Assembly (NCBI RefSeq): GCF_002076895.1
Contig: NZ_CP020465.1
Span: forward strand, 1,054,001-1,118,000
Length of the DNA stretch: 64,000 nt
DNA from: Cognaticolwellia beringensis
Lineage (GTDB): Bacteria; Pseudomonadota; Gammaproteobacteria; Enterobacterales; Alteromonadaceae
Direction: 5' to 3'
Shown here one piece after another: positions 18,094 to 28,763 of this stretch. Position 1 is the stretch's first letter, and the number at the start of each line of letters is the position of its first letter. The notes under the pieces were generated by a model. That model had not been told where the DNA came from. It did not search any database and saw only the letters and a program-made list of their open reading frames with translations. Position numbers and translations under genes: made by a program.

Positions 18094-18680
18094 ATTTAGA
18101 TAATGTTTCGGAAAATATTTAGGATAAAATGTCGGAAAAAGTGTCAGATAGCTTCACGGGAAAAGTGTCGGTAACTTATCGAGTAAAGTTTTGGGTAAAT
18201 AGTCAGCTAACTGTTGCTGGACTTTTCCTTCTAAAATATACACAATTTTTCGCTCTAAAATTATGCATTATTTCTGATTGTTCAAGTGAAGTCTAATTAG
18301 AATAAGTTATTATTTGATAAGTAATTTTGGTTAATTATGAAACACTTTTTTTATGATGAAAATATCGTAAAAATGTAGACTTTTTTACCGGTATCTTAGT
18401 ATTTTATACCGATGCTGAAATGTTCTTTTTTATTTTTAATCTCTTTTTAAACAAAAGCTTAACTTTATTTTAGCTCGCCTGATTTAAAAGCTTATAAGAT
18501 TCTCTTATTAACTGATTAAGTTAATTGACTTCAATGTTCAATTGCATCTCCTTAATATAATTTTTGCAGAATATACGCATGTGTTTTTTTAAGCGATACA
18601 GTCCCAACCCTGTAAGCATTTTAAACATAGGTTCTGAAAACAATAATTATAATTCAATAGTTTAATAAGGGAAAAATGAA
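18094..18680. other. Long leader region upstream of the porin gene
   Basis: About 590 AT-rich bases with no gene. Near 18105-18200 a degenerate motif (aaaatgtcgg, aaaagtgtcag, aaaagtgtcgg) recurs several times. The rest is probably a regulated porin promoter and long 5' leader; a gggaaa ribosome site lies just before 18681. No riboswitch could be recognised. Confidence 0.4.
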
Positions 18681-19748
18681 ATGAAACTGAGCACAGGTTT
18701 AGCCTTAGCGGCAACCATGATCGTACCGACTATGGCACAAGCAGATAATAATTTATTTAATTGGTACGGCAGTATTCGCGTACAATTAGAAGATACCAAT
18801 AAAAGCGAAATTGAATACAAAGATAACTATTCTCGTTTGGGTGCTTATGGCTCGGCTGAAATTCTAGATGGCGTTAAAGCAACTTATAATTTTGAGTTTA
18901 GACTTTTTACAGATGATGGTTCATTTGCGGGTAACGACCAACGTGCTCGTCTTGCTAATGTTGGCTTAGAAGGTAACTTTGGCTCTATATTGATTGGTAA
19001 ACAATATTCACCACAATGGAATTTTACCGATAATGCGATTGATATTTTTTCAGATATAGATGAGTCAGCGGGGTGTACTAATGAATCTGCTGGCGTTATA
19101 TGTCACACGAGTCGTTATGGATTATATGCCATAGATGCGGCAGGTAATGGTCATTACGTTGAATATTTACGTCCCGACCGTGCTGTAACTTATGTCACCC
19201 CAGATATGGACGGATTTCAGCTGGCAATTATGGCGGTGTTAAATAATGGTGATGTTAAAGCCGATATAGCAGGCACAGAGAATGAAAATATTCTTGGTTA
19301 TAATATTGCTGCTAAATATGTGATAAATGACTTTACCTTGTCGGCATCACGTTACGAATTAACCGCTTTTGAAGGTGAAAATAAAGTTGACTCATTTCAG
19401 GTTGCTTATAACCATGGTCAATTAAGTCTTGCCGCCCATTATCAAGACTCTAGCGATTTACGTTTTTATGAAGGCCTAAATCCAAATGGAGAAATTGTTG
19501 ATGAAAATGTCTATGAGATATACGGCGGTTATAAAATGGGCGATATGCAGTTTCAAGCTAAATACGCTTGGGTTTCTATGGATTCAGCAAGTGGCCTGAC
19601 CGTTGATAGTAATCAAGTGATATTAGACGCCATTTATAATCATAAATTGGGTAGTTTTTATGTTGAATACAGCGCTTGGGGTGATGAAGCAGAAGCCGTA
19701 TTTGAAGCCGGTGATAAAATACTGGTTGGCTACAAGCTTAATTTTTAA
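18681..19748 (+). CDS. Gram-negative outer-membrane porin
   Basis: A 355-residue general-diffusion type porin. A signal peptide (MKLSTGLALAATMIVPTMAQA) is followed by NNLFNWYGSIRVQLED, the usual first strand. Alternating beta segments follow, and the chain ends in GDKILVGYKLNF with a C-terminal phenylalanine as required for Bam-dependent insertion. A conserved-type segment YSRLGAYGSAEILDGV and GNFGSILIGKQYSPQWNF (loop 3 region) are seen. Two cysteines (CTNESAGVIC) may form a loop disulfide, which is uncommon. Strong expression is likely, from its position behind a long leader. Confidence 0.88.
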   Translation: MKLSTGLALAATMIVPTMAQADNNLFNWYGSIRVQLEDTNKSEIEYKDNYSRLGAYGSAEILDGVKATYNFEFRLFTDDGSFAGNDQRARLANVGLEGNFGSILIGKQYSPQWNFTDNAIDIFSDIDESAGCTNESAGVICHTSRYGLYAIDAAGNGHYVEYLRPDRAVTYVTPDMDGFQLAIMAVLNNGDVKADIAGTENENILGYNIAAKYVINDFTLSASRYELTAFEGENKVDSFQVAYNHGQLSLAAHYQDSSDLRFYEGLNPNGEIVDENVYEIYGGYKMGDMQFQAKYAWVSMDSASGLTVDSNQVILDAIYNHKLGSFYVEYSAWGDEAEAVFEAGDKILVGYKLNF

Positions 19749-19954
19749 TTGTTTCCATTTCTATAATTAGTTGCTCAGCATAGTTATTAGCAATATTCAG
19801 ATGATTTTTACTAAAAAAAACACCTAGTGTTGATTCTAATTACTGATATTGCATTGTTTATTAGTAATAATTTCAGTTGCTTCTAGCCAAGGATGGCTTT
19901 AGCTGCTGTTATCTGACCACTTTAAAATGTATTTTATATTAAACAGAGAAAACA

Positions 19955-20434
19955 ATGTCCCAAGCTCAAAGAGATATCACACTGAGATTTTTAGCCGAAC
20001 CACAAGACGTTAACTTCGGTGGTAAAGTCCATGGTGGTGCGGTAATGAAATGGATTGATCTAGCCGCATATGCTTGTTCTGCGGGATGGAGTGGTCGCTA
20101 TTGTGTCACTGCATACGCCGGTGGTATTCGATTTGTTGCCCCAATCCATGTTGGCAGCTTGGTGGAAGTGGAAGCGAAAGTTATTTATACCGGAAAGTCT
20201 TCAATGCATATTGCGTTGGAAGTGAATGCTTGTGATCCTAAATCATTAAATAGACGCTTAACAACACATTGCATTGTTATTATGGTGGCCGTAGATCAAA
20301 ACGGTCAGCCTGAGCGCGTACCTCAATGGATACCTGAAACTGAGATAGACAAAACGCAGCATGCTACAGCGATAAAATTAATGGAAATACGGAAAAAAAT
20401 TGGCGAAGAAATGCAAATATTTGTCGAAGATTAA
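19955..20434 (+). CDS. Acyl-CoA thioesterase (hotdog fold)
   Basis: A 159-residue hotdog-fold thioesterase of the YciA/BACH type that hydrolyses acyl-CoA. NFGGKVHGGAVMKWIDLAAY carries the helix with the catalytic Asp, and VAPIHVGSLVEVEAKVIYTGKSSMHI is the conserved strand region; H-G-G precedes the hotdog helix. The C-terminal basic tail (KLMEIRKKIGEEM) fits a 2-domain-like cytosolic enzyme. It is monocistronic, downstream of the porin. The chain-length preference cannot be judged. Confidence 0.85.
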   Translation: MSQAQRDITLRFLAEPQDVNFGGKVHGGAVMKWIDLAAYACSAGWSGRYCVTAYAGGIRFVAPIHVGSLVEVEAKVIYTGKSSMHIALEVNACDPKSLNRRLTTHCIVIMVAVDQNGQPERVPQWIPETEIDKTQHATAIKLMEIRKKIGEEMQIFVED

Positions 20435-20622
20435 CAAGTATATAAAGTTGATTTTTATTTGAATGTATCTGCTTAAAATACTGACCACATAAACCTATCA
20501 TAATTAAAGTGAAGCTATTTCACCGGCCGTAAAATTTTTATAACTTTGCATTTAACTTTGCACTAGACTTCGCAATATAGCTTTACAATATCTGTCTGCT
20601 TTCCTGCTATTTTAGACTCTAT

Positions 20623-21678
20623 TTACCTACCTTGTGCCATATTCTGTAACAACTGTAATCGTTGTTGCTCCTGCTTGGATGGTTGATAAGGCATTTCACT
20701 TAAGCTAGATATGGCGAAGTCTTTTATTTCAAATTGATTAATAGCGCTATCGCCATATTTTGTTGGCGAACCGGGTGCTGGCGACATTAACTCGATTGAA
20801 AACGTAGATAAATAAAACGGCGCTTGTTTTCCTTGTAATACGCTTTGGTGGGCTTTTAATTCTATAGTACCACTGCCTTTATTGAGTTTTTCTTTACTCA
20901 CCAAATGGGCAATAGGTTGGTTGTCAGCATCAAATAAGTTAGCGCGTATGCGATAAAGACCTTGCTCTCTGGTAGTCAAGTTAGCTTTTATCACCATGTC
21001 AGCGTCTTGATTGTATGCGGGATCGAAACTGTTAAGTGTGGCGACTGAGTCAACATATTTAAGTGCTAAAGCAAGGCTAATATCTTTACCATTAACGCGT
21101 GCTTTTACTGTTGCTTGCAGCTGCGTTGGCAAGTTACGTTCGCCATCAAATTGTGCAGTCCAGTTATTATTATTATCCTGATCAAAATCGCGCCTTAATA
21201 GTGATTTACCGGTTGTTATATCGACGAGTATCAGTACGGCATTATCAATGTTTTCACCTGAGAGTGTGGCAAAAACCGTTTCAGGGTAGGTATAACGATA
21301 CTTTGATAACTGCGCCGATATTGTTGTTCCAAGATCATCAACTGGAATAGATTGTGGATTAAAATGATTAGGTGCCAATCGATCAAAATCTTTATTCGTT
21401 AGAGGTTGCGAGTAAGGAGGAAAGTTAAGTTCTCCAGCATAGGCTTTTGCCACTAAAGTTGCTGAGTCATTGGAGGTTATTTTTTCTAGTACAGCAATAC
21501 TCTCTATATTATCTTCAATAGTTATAGGTGCTGATTCTGTAGGTTTTATTTTAGATGAACTCACCGTCGATTGAGTAACAGTAGTTAACTGCTGAGGCAC
21601 TGTTGGCCAAAAAAGCCAAACCGAGATAACAGCAGTGCTCATTATTGCTATGTGCTTTAAAACCGATTTGTTTTTCAT
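20623..21678 (-). CDS. Exported protein of unknown function, hydrolase partner
   Basis: A 351-residue protein with an N-terminal signal anchor (residues 8-26, ending SVWLFWPTVP). A serine/threonine-rich linker and beta-rich Ig-like segments follow (YRYTYPETVFATLSGENIDNAV; LRRDFDQDNNNNW; LYRIRANLFDADNQP). No catalytic motif is visible and I do not recognise the family with confidence. It lies 111 bases downstream of a secreted alpha/beta hydrolase on the same strand, so the two are likely cotranscribed. It might be a chaperone, foldase or surface partner; this is inference from position only. Confidence 0.6.
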   Translation of the reverse strand: MKNKSVLKHIAIMSTAVISVWLFWPTVPQQLTTVTQSTVSSSKIKPTESAPITIEDNIESIAVLEKITSNDSATLVAKAYAGELNFPPYSQPLTNKDFDRLAPNHFNPQSIPVDDLGTTISAQLSKYRYTYPETVFATLSGENIDNAVLILVDITTGKSLLRRDFDQDNNNNWTAQFDGERNLPTQLQATVKARVNGKDISLALALKYVDSVATLNSFDPAYNQDADMVIKANLTTREQGLYRIRANLFDADNQPIAHLVSKEKLNKGSGTIELKAHQSVLQGKQAPFYLSTFSIELMSPAPGSPTKYGDSAINQFEIKDFAISSLSEMPYQPSKQEQQRLQLLQNMAQGR

Positions 21679-21789
21679 GACGGATTTATTCTACCTATAA
21701 TTATTTATTTTTCATGCTCAGATAGTGCCAGGGCTGTTTAGCTTTCGTGGTGAAAATTGAAAGATAAACAGCCTTTGTTTACTTCATTT

Positions 21790-22842
21790 TTAGTTAGGAA
21801 TAGCGTCATAAATGAGCGTTGACATACTGTCAGAAGCCGAATTCTCTACATATAGGTAATTGCTTTTCCAAATCCACCAGCCAGAAGTTTTAGTGTAAGT
21901 ATTAAAATGAATACTTTCACCAGACAAGGTGTTTTCTTGATTGCTAACCGCTGTTACTTTACCTGCTTGCCATGGTTCAAGCAGTGAACCGTGACTATAT
22001 TTTTCACCCATGAGCATCGGATAGTGATACGGCATAAATCCTGAAACAGCATTGCCTTGGTATGAAATTTTACCGTTGAACGCTAATTGCGTACTACAAC
22101 TGCCAAAGCGTGCTTGGCGATTACCGCCACATGAAGAATGAGTACCAACAACACCGTCATCATTACCTTGAATAAATGGGCTAGTAACGCCTAAGTATTC
22201 AGTGGCATCGCCGACGAAACGTAAACGTGGAATACGAGCGTCAGGCAACGGCGCAAGTTGTCTTGCATTATTAACTTTTAAGTCATGAAGTACGCCCATT
22301 TCATCGCCTAAGTCACCACCAAGCCAAGCTTCTAAAGCCGCTTCGATGATAAAGGTCCAGCTTTCAGTACCCTGAGCAACGCTTACCGCTAAATCGGCAA
22401 GTTCACTGCCGCCGCCCGCACCTGCAATGTCAAATGTTGCAACGATATTAAGTGGTGCTAAGCCAGCGTTTTCTAACCAAGTTTCTTGATTGTCGATAAT
22501 ATATCGCGCGACTAAGTCTCCCGTAGAGTGGGTGACAAATATGCAGCCAGGATCGCAAAAGTTACTTTCAGAGAATGCTTTTAATTTTGGCCAGACATAG
22601 TCAGTGGCTATTTTACCTTCTATTCGCTCATACGAAGGCCAGTCAATTCGAGCGTCACTTAGGTCGTTCCAGTATCCTTTCCAGTAATCTTGTCCACTTG
22701 CAGTAACATCTCCGTCAGCAATGAGTTGTTGCGGCTGAAAGCCGTGAATAAGTACTATTTTGTGTTCTTTGCTGTATGCCGCAGTCGAACATAGTGTTAA
22801 ACCGAGTGCTGCAATTGCAGTTACACGTTTGATTATATTCAT
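21790..22842 (-). CDS. Secreted alpha/beta hydrolase, lipase-like
   Basis: A 350-residue exported hydrolase. The signal peptide is MNIIKRVTAIAALGLTLC followed by AAYS. The early motif IVLIHGFQPQQL supplies the oxyanion loop. The nucleophile elbow reads VTHSTGDLVARYI, so the usual G-x-S-x-G is T-H-S-T-G, with Thr in place of the first Gly. A later acidic/His pair may be DGVVGTHSS. Two cysteine pairs (FCDPGC, SSCGGNRQARFGSC) suggest disulfides. ATG 22842 is chosen because GGGGAAA lies just upstream. The substrate is unknown; a lipase or PHA-type esterase is plausible. Confidence 0.72.
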   Translation of the reverse strand: MNIIKRVTAIAALGLTLCSTAAYSKEHKIVLIHGFQPQQLIADGDVTASGQDYWKGYWNDLSDARIDWPSYERIEGKIATDYVWPKLKAFSESNFCDPGCIFVTHSTGDLVARYIIDNQETWLENAGLAPLNIVATFDIAGAGGGSELADLAVSVAQGTESWTFIIEAALEAWLGGDLGDEMGVLHDLKVNNARQLAPLPDARIPRLRFVGDATEYLGVTSPFIQGNDDGVVGTHSSCGGNRQARFGSCSTQLAFNGKISYQGNAVSGFMPYHYPMLMGEKYSHGSLLEPWQAGKVTAVSNQENTLSGESIHFNTYTKTSGWWIWKSNYLYVENSASDSMSTLIYDAIPN

Positions 22843-23201
22843 ATATTTCCCCAAATTTTTATCGTTATTTTTATTACGTCATATTTTTTATTATTTATAA
22901 TTCACTGATCGGACGTTCGACCAGTTGAACTGATAATAGAGTAGTGTTTATTTATAATCCACCCCTCAGGAATTATTTATTTTCTACATTTTAGTTAAGT
23001 TGGTTTATTTTTTTCAAAAATTTCTAAAATTACTGCTTTTCAACCATAATAATAAATGGTGATTCAATCGGCGCTTTAATTGCCGATTTTAGTCATGGTT
23101 GTAGTATGGTTTACATTCACTCCAAGGAAACTATAATCATCCGTCAGTCATAATGATTGAAATTTTAAACCATGCATTAGAACGTTTATTTAGAGGTGTC
23201 T
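22843..23201. other. Divergent promoter region, hydrolase and chemoreceptor
   Basis: About 360 AT-rich bases between two divergent genes. It contains the 24-base dyad at 22903-22926, close to the hydrolase start, and a run of T-rich DNA. No gene is seen. Confidence 0.45.
22903..22926. promoter_or_regulatory. Imperfect 24-base palindrome, candidate operator
   Basis: The halves cactgatcggac and gttcgaccagtt are complementary at nine of twelve positions around a gac|gtt centre. Size and style fit operators of TetR-family repressors. It lies about 60 bases upstream of the hydrolase start codon. The regulator is not identified. Confidence 0.4.
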
Positions 23202-25235
23202 ATGTACAACCTACCATTAACAATAAAACAAAAAATAATAATGGGGTTTAGCACAATAGGGATTTTATTAGTTGCAGGAAGCATTTTTTTTTATAACTCA
23301 TTAACACAAATAAGCCAGGCCAATAGTAATGTTGAGCTATTGGCTGTACCTGTACAAAAACAAAGTAGCGCTTTACAGATCAAATTACTCAATATGATCA
23401 AAGTAGGTGCCTTGGGGTTTACGCAAAAAAACACCGCTAACTTGATTAATAGCGAGCAAGAATATGCGAATTTAAATAAAGAGTATCAATCGGCTGTTAC
23501 AGTTTTAAGCAGCAAGTTAATTGATCAACCTAAAATGCTCGAAGCTCTTAATCAGTCCCAGAATCATTACCAAGAGTACGTAAACCAGAGCGAGAAATTT
23601 TATTTAGCGAAAAAAAATGTTGCTTCAGCCAATGAAAAATTTGTGGCCAATTATCAAATTTTCATTGAAAGTCGTGACCAAGCCAGTAATAAAATGCTTG
23701 ATCTTGAATTACTCCAGCTACCAGATAATGGACAATTGCTAGATGATATTATTGGCAATGGTGCGAGAATTGACGATATGCTGTTTACTCTACAGAGTAC
23801 GATGTCAGGCTTAAAACAGGTAACAGAACTCGATGTATTGTCACAGCATAAAGAAGACGTAAGCTTTTTAATTGCTAACATCAATAATAACTACGTTTTT
23901 ATGCAGCGATTATTTGCTAGCGTTGATGATAAGACGCTACTTGAAGAATTCTCCACTGAGTTTGCTATTTTAAATAATTTACTGGTTGAGCCCGGTGAAT
24001 TATATCAAGACAAGCAACAAGCTCTGGACGATTATATTAATGCCAATATTGCTTATAACCTTTCTGTAAAAAGTTTTAATGCCACATATCAGCAATTAAC
24101 TTTATTACTGTCTCTGGCTGAAGCACGTTTTGATGAGTTGCAGTTAACGACCAAAGCGAAGGTTGCTACAGGCGTTAATCTGGCAATATATATGGCACTT
24201 ATCTTTGTCGTTTTAGCTACTTTTATTGCTGTGGTAACAACTCGGACAATGTTAGGTCCTTTAGCGGCAGCTAATAAATCATTAGCTTTGATAGCGCAGG
24301 GTGATTTAACCCGAAGGTTAACGATTAAGAACCAAGATGAGTTTGGTGATTTATTTAATAATATTAATAAATTGAGTGATGATTTAACTTCATTGCTAAA
24401 AAACATTAGCCAGAATGCCTACTCGCTGGACGAATCGGCAAAAGTGACCAGTGAACAAAGCCACCGCATAGCACAATCAACATCGGCACAAATCAGCCGT
24501 GTAACTGACGCTAAACTTATTGCAGAAAAAATGTTTATCAGTTCATCAAGTGTGACAGATGAAGCAAACTTGACCGCTAACAACGTCTCAGAAGCTTCAA
24601 AGCACAGTTTTGAAATTCGAACCATTGCAGACGATAACAGCAATCGTATTGAATCTTTATCGACAAGCTTAAGTGATTCTGTTGAAGTTATGGCTCGTTT
24701 AAGCAAACATAGCGACAGTATTGGTGGCATTTTAGATACTATCGGTAGCATTGCAGATCAAACCAATTTACTGGCATTAAATGCTGCAATTGAGGCAGCA
24801 AGAGCCGGTGAGCATGGTCGAGGGTTTGCGGTTGTAGCTGATGAAGTGAGATCGCTTGCATCTCGCACTCAGGCATCAACTGCTGAAATTCAACTGATGA
24901 TCAATTCATTGCAAACAGAAACACAAACCGCGGAAATTGCCATTTCTCAAGGGCAGAATCAGGCGGCAGAATGTGTCTCTCAAAGCCAAGAATTAAGTCA
25001 TGCGATCAAACAAATTGAAAGTGCACTACATACCATTGATGAGATGAGTAAAAGCATTAGCGTTGCATCGAATGAGCAGTTAGGTTTTAGTCAAGAAATT
25101 GAGCTTACTATGACCGAAGCTGCAGAAGCGGCAACAAGTAATGCGGCTGAATCACAAGACTTGTCTAATCGCAGTGATGAAGTAAATGAATTAGCGCACT
25201 CGTTAACTAATTCTGTAGCCCGATTTAAGCTTTAA
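23202..25235 (+). CDS. Methyl-accepting chemotaxis protein
   Basis: A 677-residue chemoreceptor. Transmembrane segment 1 lies near residues 13-30. A long, mostly helical periplasmic region of about 290 residues follows, then segment 2 (about 320-345), a HAMP domain ([23 protein letters not shown]...) and the signalling domain with the hairpin tip [21 protein letters not shown] and [15 protein letters not shown]. The size of the sensor region is that of helical-bimodular-like domains, with no recognised ligand. ATG 23202 follows agagg by five bases, favoured over GTG 23196. There are no chemotaxis genes nearby, so it is an orphan receptor. Confidence 0.93.
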   Translation: MYNLPLTIKQKIIMGFSTIGILLVAGSIFFYNSLTQISQANSNVELLAVPVQKQSSALQIKLLNMIKVGALGFTQKNTANLINSEQEYANLNKEYQSAVTVLSSKLIDQPKMLEALNQSQNHYQEYVNQSEKFYLAKKNVASANEKFVANYQIFIESRDQASNKMLDLELLQLPDNGQLLDDIIGNGARIDDMLFTLQSTMSGLKQVTELDVLSQHKEDVSFLIANINNNYVFMQRLFASVDDKTLLEEFSTEFAILNNLLVEPGELYQDKQQALDDYINANIAYNLSVKSFNATYQQLTLLLSLAEARFDELQLTTKAKVATGVNLAIYMALIFVVLATFIAVVTTRTMLGPLAAANKSLALIAQGDLTRRLTIKNQDEFGDLFNNINKLSDDLTSLLKNISQNAYSLDESAKVTSEQSHRIAQSTSAQISRVTDAKLIAEKMFISSSSVTDEANLTANNVSEASKHSFEIRTIADDNSNRIESLSTSLSDSVEVMARLSKHSDSIGGILDTIGSIADQTNLLALNAAIEAARAGEHGRGFAVVADEVRSLASRTQASTAEIQLMINSLQTETQTAEIAISQGQNQAAECVSQSQELSHAIKQIESALHTIDEMSKSISVASNEQLGFSQEIELTMTEAAEAATSNAAESQDLSNRSDEVNELAHSLTNSVARFKL

Positions 25236-25269
25236 GTTTATAAATTAGTTGGTCGCTTACATAACCATA

Positions 25270-25307
25270 AAAAAGCCCTAAATAGCATTCGTTATTCAGG
25301 GCTTTTT
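25270..25307 (+). terminator. Terminator between convergent chemoreceptor and VF530 genes
   Basis: aaaaagccct (25270-25279) pairs with agggcttttt (25298-25307) and is T-rich at both ends, so it can act in both directions. Confidence 0.8.
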
Positions 25308-25327
25308 ATATTGATTACAAAAGTGAA

Positions 25328-25897
25328 TTATCTAGGTGCGTCAGCATAAGGATCAAATGGTTTATTCTCACTTGAGCTGTCATTTGAAGTGTTTTTTGAG
25401 CTATGATTTGAACTACGTTCTGTATTATCATAGCTAGACTTATCGCTTGATTTAGCATGATTACTTTCGCGTTTATGCTCAGGCTTATAGGCTTTTTTAT
25501 GCTCTTTTTTATATTCAGGCTTCGAGCGATGAGTCTCTTTAAAACTATCTTTACTTAACGGTATAATCGCTTCGCCGCGCACTAATACTTTTGGTTTTTT
25601 GGGTTTTATATGTAACGGGATCACGCGTTGACGCGGTGGGATTTCAAACTCATCCTCCCCGGCTTCTGGTAGATTTTTAAAGTCATAGAGATAAAAACGT
25701 TCAAGCTTTTCTCTTGCCCACTCAGTTTTACGTAAAAACTTTAAGCTTGAAGCCATGCTTGGATTACTTTTAAAGCAATTAATACGGGTATACTCAGCCA
25801 AAATATCAAAGCCATAGTGAGTTACTAATTCGTTTAGTAGCGTGTCTAATTTTAATCCATGTAAAGGATTATGTGATTGTTCGTTTTCTTGGCTCAT
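25328..25897 (-). CDS. VF530-type DNA-binding protein with basic tail
   Basis: Residues 10-78 form a VF530 (DUF2132) domain: [52 protein letters not shown]. The domain binds DNA in Vibrio homologues and is usually the entire protein. Here it is followed by a linker and about 90 residues of low-complexity sequence rich in Lys, Ser, Asn and His ([20 protein letters not shown]). The tail could add non-specific DNA or RNA contacts. The function of the family in cells is not established. Confidence 0.82.
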   Translation of the reverse strand: MSQENEQSHNPLHGLKLDTLLNELVTHYGFDILAEYTRINCFKSNPSMASSLKFLRKTEWAREKLERFYLYDFKNLPEAGEDEFEIPPRQRVIPLHIKPKKPKVLVRGEAIIPLSKDSFKETHRSKPEYKKEHKKAYKPEHKRESNHAKSSDKSSYDNTERSSNHSSKNTSNDSSSENKPFDPYADAPR

Positions 25898-26074
25898 GGT
25901 TGACTTAATTTGACTGACATTACTTGATATTATACACCGAAATGCTTAGGTTATAAGCGTTGATTTTATTTCTAGGGCTAACAGTGGGGAAATAAAGCAT
26001 TACTTACAGCTGAGCTAAATGTTGTACACTTGTTTTCACTCAGTAATCACTTTTAATAATAACGGATCCCTCAC

Positions 26075-26638
26075 ATGAAAAAACTGATCGTACTTTTAAC
26101 TATTTCCACTTTAAGTAGTTCGGCTATAGCACAAGAAACAAGCTGGTTTGAAAGCTTGAAAAGCCTGGTAGGTTTGGGTGACACTACCGAGCAAAGTGTT
26201 GAACCAAATACATCTGATATTCAAAGCACTAATGGTTTAGTTGACATGCTAACGAGCTCCTTAGATGTTAATGCGGATCAAGCTGCTGGTGGTATGGGCG
26301 CTATTTTCAATTATGTAAAAGACAATGTTTCAACTGAGCAATTTAACCAACTTGCTAATTCAGTACCTGGCGTGGAAGGTCTTGTCAGCCAAATGCCTGA
26401 TATTAGTAAACTTGGCTCAGGCTCTAGCGCGGGCTTAGGCGGCTTACTTGAAAAAGCATCACAATATAGTGATTCTTTAAAGTCAATTAATGATGTGAAA
26501 AAGCAATTTGAAGCTTTAGGATTAAAGCCTGAAATGATCAGCAGCTTTATTTCTACTGCGCAAAGCTACTTAGACACTGAGCAAGGACAGCAAGCTAAGC
26601 AAATATTAAGCGATGGCTTAGGTAAACTTTTAGGTTAA
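26075..26638 (+). CDS. DUF2780 family exported protein
   Basis: A 187-residue protein with a signal peptide (MKKLIVLLTISTLSSSAIA, cut before QETSW). The body is a DUF2780 domain: LVDMLTSSLDVNADQAAGGMGAIFNYVKDN, then VPGVEGLVSQMPD and, at the end, FEALGLKPEMISSFI and QAKQILSDGLGKLLG. The family is common in marine gammaproteobacteria and includes Vibrio VcgC/VcgE; its function is unknown. The protein is predicted helical and periplasmic. A hairpin terminator follows directly. Confidence 0.8.
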   Translation: MKKLIVLLTISTLSSSAIAQETSWFESLKSLVGLGDTTEQSVEPNTSDIQSTNGLVDMLTSSLDVNADQAAGGMGAIFNYVKDNVSTEQFNQLANSVPGVEGLVSQMPDISKLGSGSSAGLGGLLEKASQYSDSLKSINDVKKQFEALGLKPEMISSFISTAQSYLDTEQGQQAKQILSDGLGKLLG

Positions 26639-26647
26639 TAATAATTT

Positions 26648-26681
26648 AAGATAACTGACTCTTTTTAGCGTCAGTTATCTT
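26648..26681 (+). terminator. Terminator after DUF2780 gene
   Basis: aagataactgac and gtcagttatctt form a perfect twelve-base-pair stem followed by ctttc. Confidence 0.8.
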
Positions 26682-27007
26682 CTTTCATAGAATATGAAAA
26701 CGTTCCGCATATACTCATCCATCACCCGCCACCCATCTTACATAACAGGTCTTAGTTTTTGTCGACGGTAAGCACTTTTGAATGGCTACTCAGCCAAAGA
26801 ATACAATAGAAAGATAATTTAAGTCTCTAAGTTAAACATTGCTAAACTTTTTGTAAGGCTTAAATTATCGACTTAATGTGATATTAATATTTATACTGAA
26901 ACACCATCTAAAAGATCGTGAATCAGTAACTACAATACACAAAGCGCTTTTTTTTACCTAACATTACGTTATATTAACTATCTAAACATTTCGGGAAATC
27001 GGGCAAT
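26682..27007. other. Intergenic region upstream of chemoreceptor
   Basis: About 325 bases with no gene or clear structure beyond the terminator before it. It should contain the promoter of the chemoreceptor at 27008; a cgggaaat ribosome-like site lies near 26992. Confidence 0.35.
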
Positions 27008-28627
27008 ATGTCATTTAATATTTTACGCAAATTACAACTTATGGCCGTCGCCATTATTACTTTGTTTACCATTGTTATTCTAACTATTCATTCAAATAGT
27101 AATGCAATAGCTGATGATTTTTATAACTTTTATCAAAAAAACTATAAAACATCAGCACAATTCGAACGAGTAAAAGCAGTACAAATTGACACTATGCTGA
27201 ATATTCGCGGCTTACAAATCAGTTATTTGCTTAAGTTGAACAATCAAACAGATGGTTATTTACAGGTTATTAAAAATAACGAAGCGCTAACTCCAAAATT
27301 ACTGAACGATATGTCAGGAAGTTTTTCCGGTAAACAAAGTGAACTTGAACAATTAAAAACTTTTAGTGCTGAGTTTCAAAATAAGGCGGCATCTTTTGTA
27401 TCTGCCATGATTAATTCGCCTGATAATAAAGCGCCTTTTCCTGTATTTAAAGCGTTTATGAGTTCATACAATGATTTAATTGCTTTTTCAGATGACTTTA
27501 AAAAACAAGTAGATTTATCGGCCGAAACAACGAAAGACTCGGTTATTGAAAATATAAATTTTAGCGGCACAGTTTTTTATATAGGAATGATCCTCGCGGT
27601 ACTTATTTCATTAGTGTTAAGCTTTCTTATTGCGAATAGAATTAGCGCAGGTATTAGAACGGTTCGCGATACAGCAGAAAAGCTAGCAGGCGGATCTTTG
27701 CAACAAAAAGCGGTAGTTGATAGTAAAGATGAAGTATTTGAGCTGGCTGCAGCATTGAATAATACCATTACCAGCTTACAAGAAACTATAATTGCTATCA
27801 GCGAGTCTGGAAAGTTAGTCGATAAAAATAGTAGTAATGTACTGCAGTTAAATGAAGCTATGCTTGCGAGTTCTTTTACAATAACCGATAACACTAATTT
27901 AGTCGCGACAGCGATTGAAGAAATGTCGTTAACCAGTGATAGCATTGCTAAAAGTACAACAGAATCAGCTACTTTCGCTTCAGAAATACAAGCATTAACC
28001 GTACAAGGTTTACTGTCATCAAATCAATCTGTTAAAGAGATTAATTCGCTTATTAACTCAATTAATATTTCAGCCAATGTAGTACACAAGTTGAAATCGG
28101 AAACAAATAACATTGAGCAAATTCTTGATGTTATTAGAGGCATTTCTGATCAAACCAATTTACTTGCGTTAAATGCCGCAATTGAAGCAGCCCGAGCAGG
28201 TGAACAAGGTCGAGGCTTTGCTGTCGTAGCCGATGAAGTCCGAGGTCTAGCACAACGCTCTCAAGATTCAGTGAATGAAATTGAAAGTTTACTCGGCAAT
28301 TTAACGCAGGTAGGCGATGAGGCTGTTAAGAAAATGGTTGAAAGTGCAGATACCGCTAAGTTGTTACAAGAAAAAGTGGACGAAAGTAATCATTTAGTTG
28401 AAAAGATTCAAGCTAAAGTTGATTTAGTTAATGATCAATCGCATCAAATTGCCACTGCGGCTGAAGAGCAAAGTGTCGTAGTGTTAGATTTAAGCCAAAA
28501 TATGCAAGAAATTCAAACATTAGTTGAAGATAATTCGATACTGGTTAATCAGTCAAACGAGCGAAGTATTGAAATGAAAGAAGCGAGTCAGCAAGTTCAA
28601 GACCGAGTCAATTATTTCACTTATTAA
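27008..28627 (+). CDS. Methyl-accepting chemotaxis protein
   Basis: A 539-residue receptor of classic size. Segment 1 lies at about residues 11-28. A periplasmic domain of roughly 155 residues, fitting a four-helix bundle, follows, then segment 2 (about 189-210), a HAMP domain ([20 protein letters not shown]) and the signalling tip [22 protein letters not shown] with [18 protein letters not shown]. No C-terminal NWETF pentapeptide is present (the end is DRVNYFTY). It is an orphan receptor, unrelated in its sensor region to the one at 23202. A terminator follows. Confidence 0.93.
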   Translation: MSFNILRKLQLMAVAIITLFTIVILTIHSNSNAIADDFYNFYQKNYKTSAQFERVKAVQIDTMLNIRGLQISYLLKLNNQTDGYLQVIKNNEALTPKLLNDMSGSFSGKQSELEQLKTFSAEFQNKAASFVSAMINSPDNKAPFPVFKAFMSSYNDLIAFSDDFKKQVDLSAETTKDSVIENINFSGTVFYIGMILAVLISLVLSFLIANRISAGIRTVRDTAEKLAGGSLQQKAVVDSKDEVFELAAALNNTITSLQETIIAISESGKLVDKNSSNVLQLNEAMLASSFTITDNTNLVATAIEEMSLTSDSIAKSTTESATFASEIQALTVQGLLSSNQSVKEINSLINSINISANVVHKLKSETNNIEQILDVIRGISDQTNLLALNAAIEAARAGEQGRGFAVVADEVRGLAQRSQDSVNEIESLLGNLTQVGDEAVKKMVESADTAKLLQEKVDESNHLVEKIQAKVDLVNDQSHQIATAAEEQSVVVLDLSQNMQEIQTLVEDNSILVNQSNERSIEMKEASQQVQDRVNYFTY

Positions 28628-28640
28628 AAAATAAAATATT

Positions 28641-28665
28641 AAAAGCCGCTAAAACAGCGGCTTTA
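28641..28665 (+). terminator. Terminator after chemoreceptor
   Basis: aaaagccgct pairs with agcggcttta around a five-base loop; T-rich DNA follows. Confidence 0.75.
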
Positions 28666-28763
28666 ATATTTATACGTTTGACAAATAAGGTTTACCTTTG
28701 AATTGTGAAGTGGATTTAAATTTCAACTAATAACCTTGAAACTACAGAAGAATAAATAAGCAT

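Noticed and set aside
23202..28627. Chemotaxis operon
   Set aside because: Two chemoreceptors are present, but no che or motility gene lies between or beside them, and terminators separate the genes.
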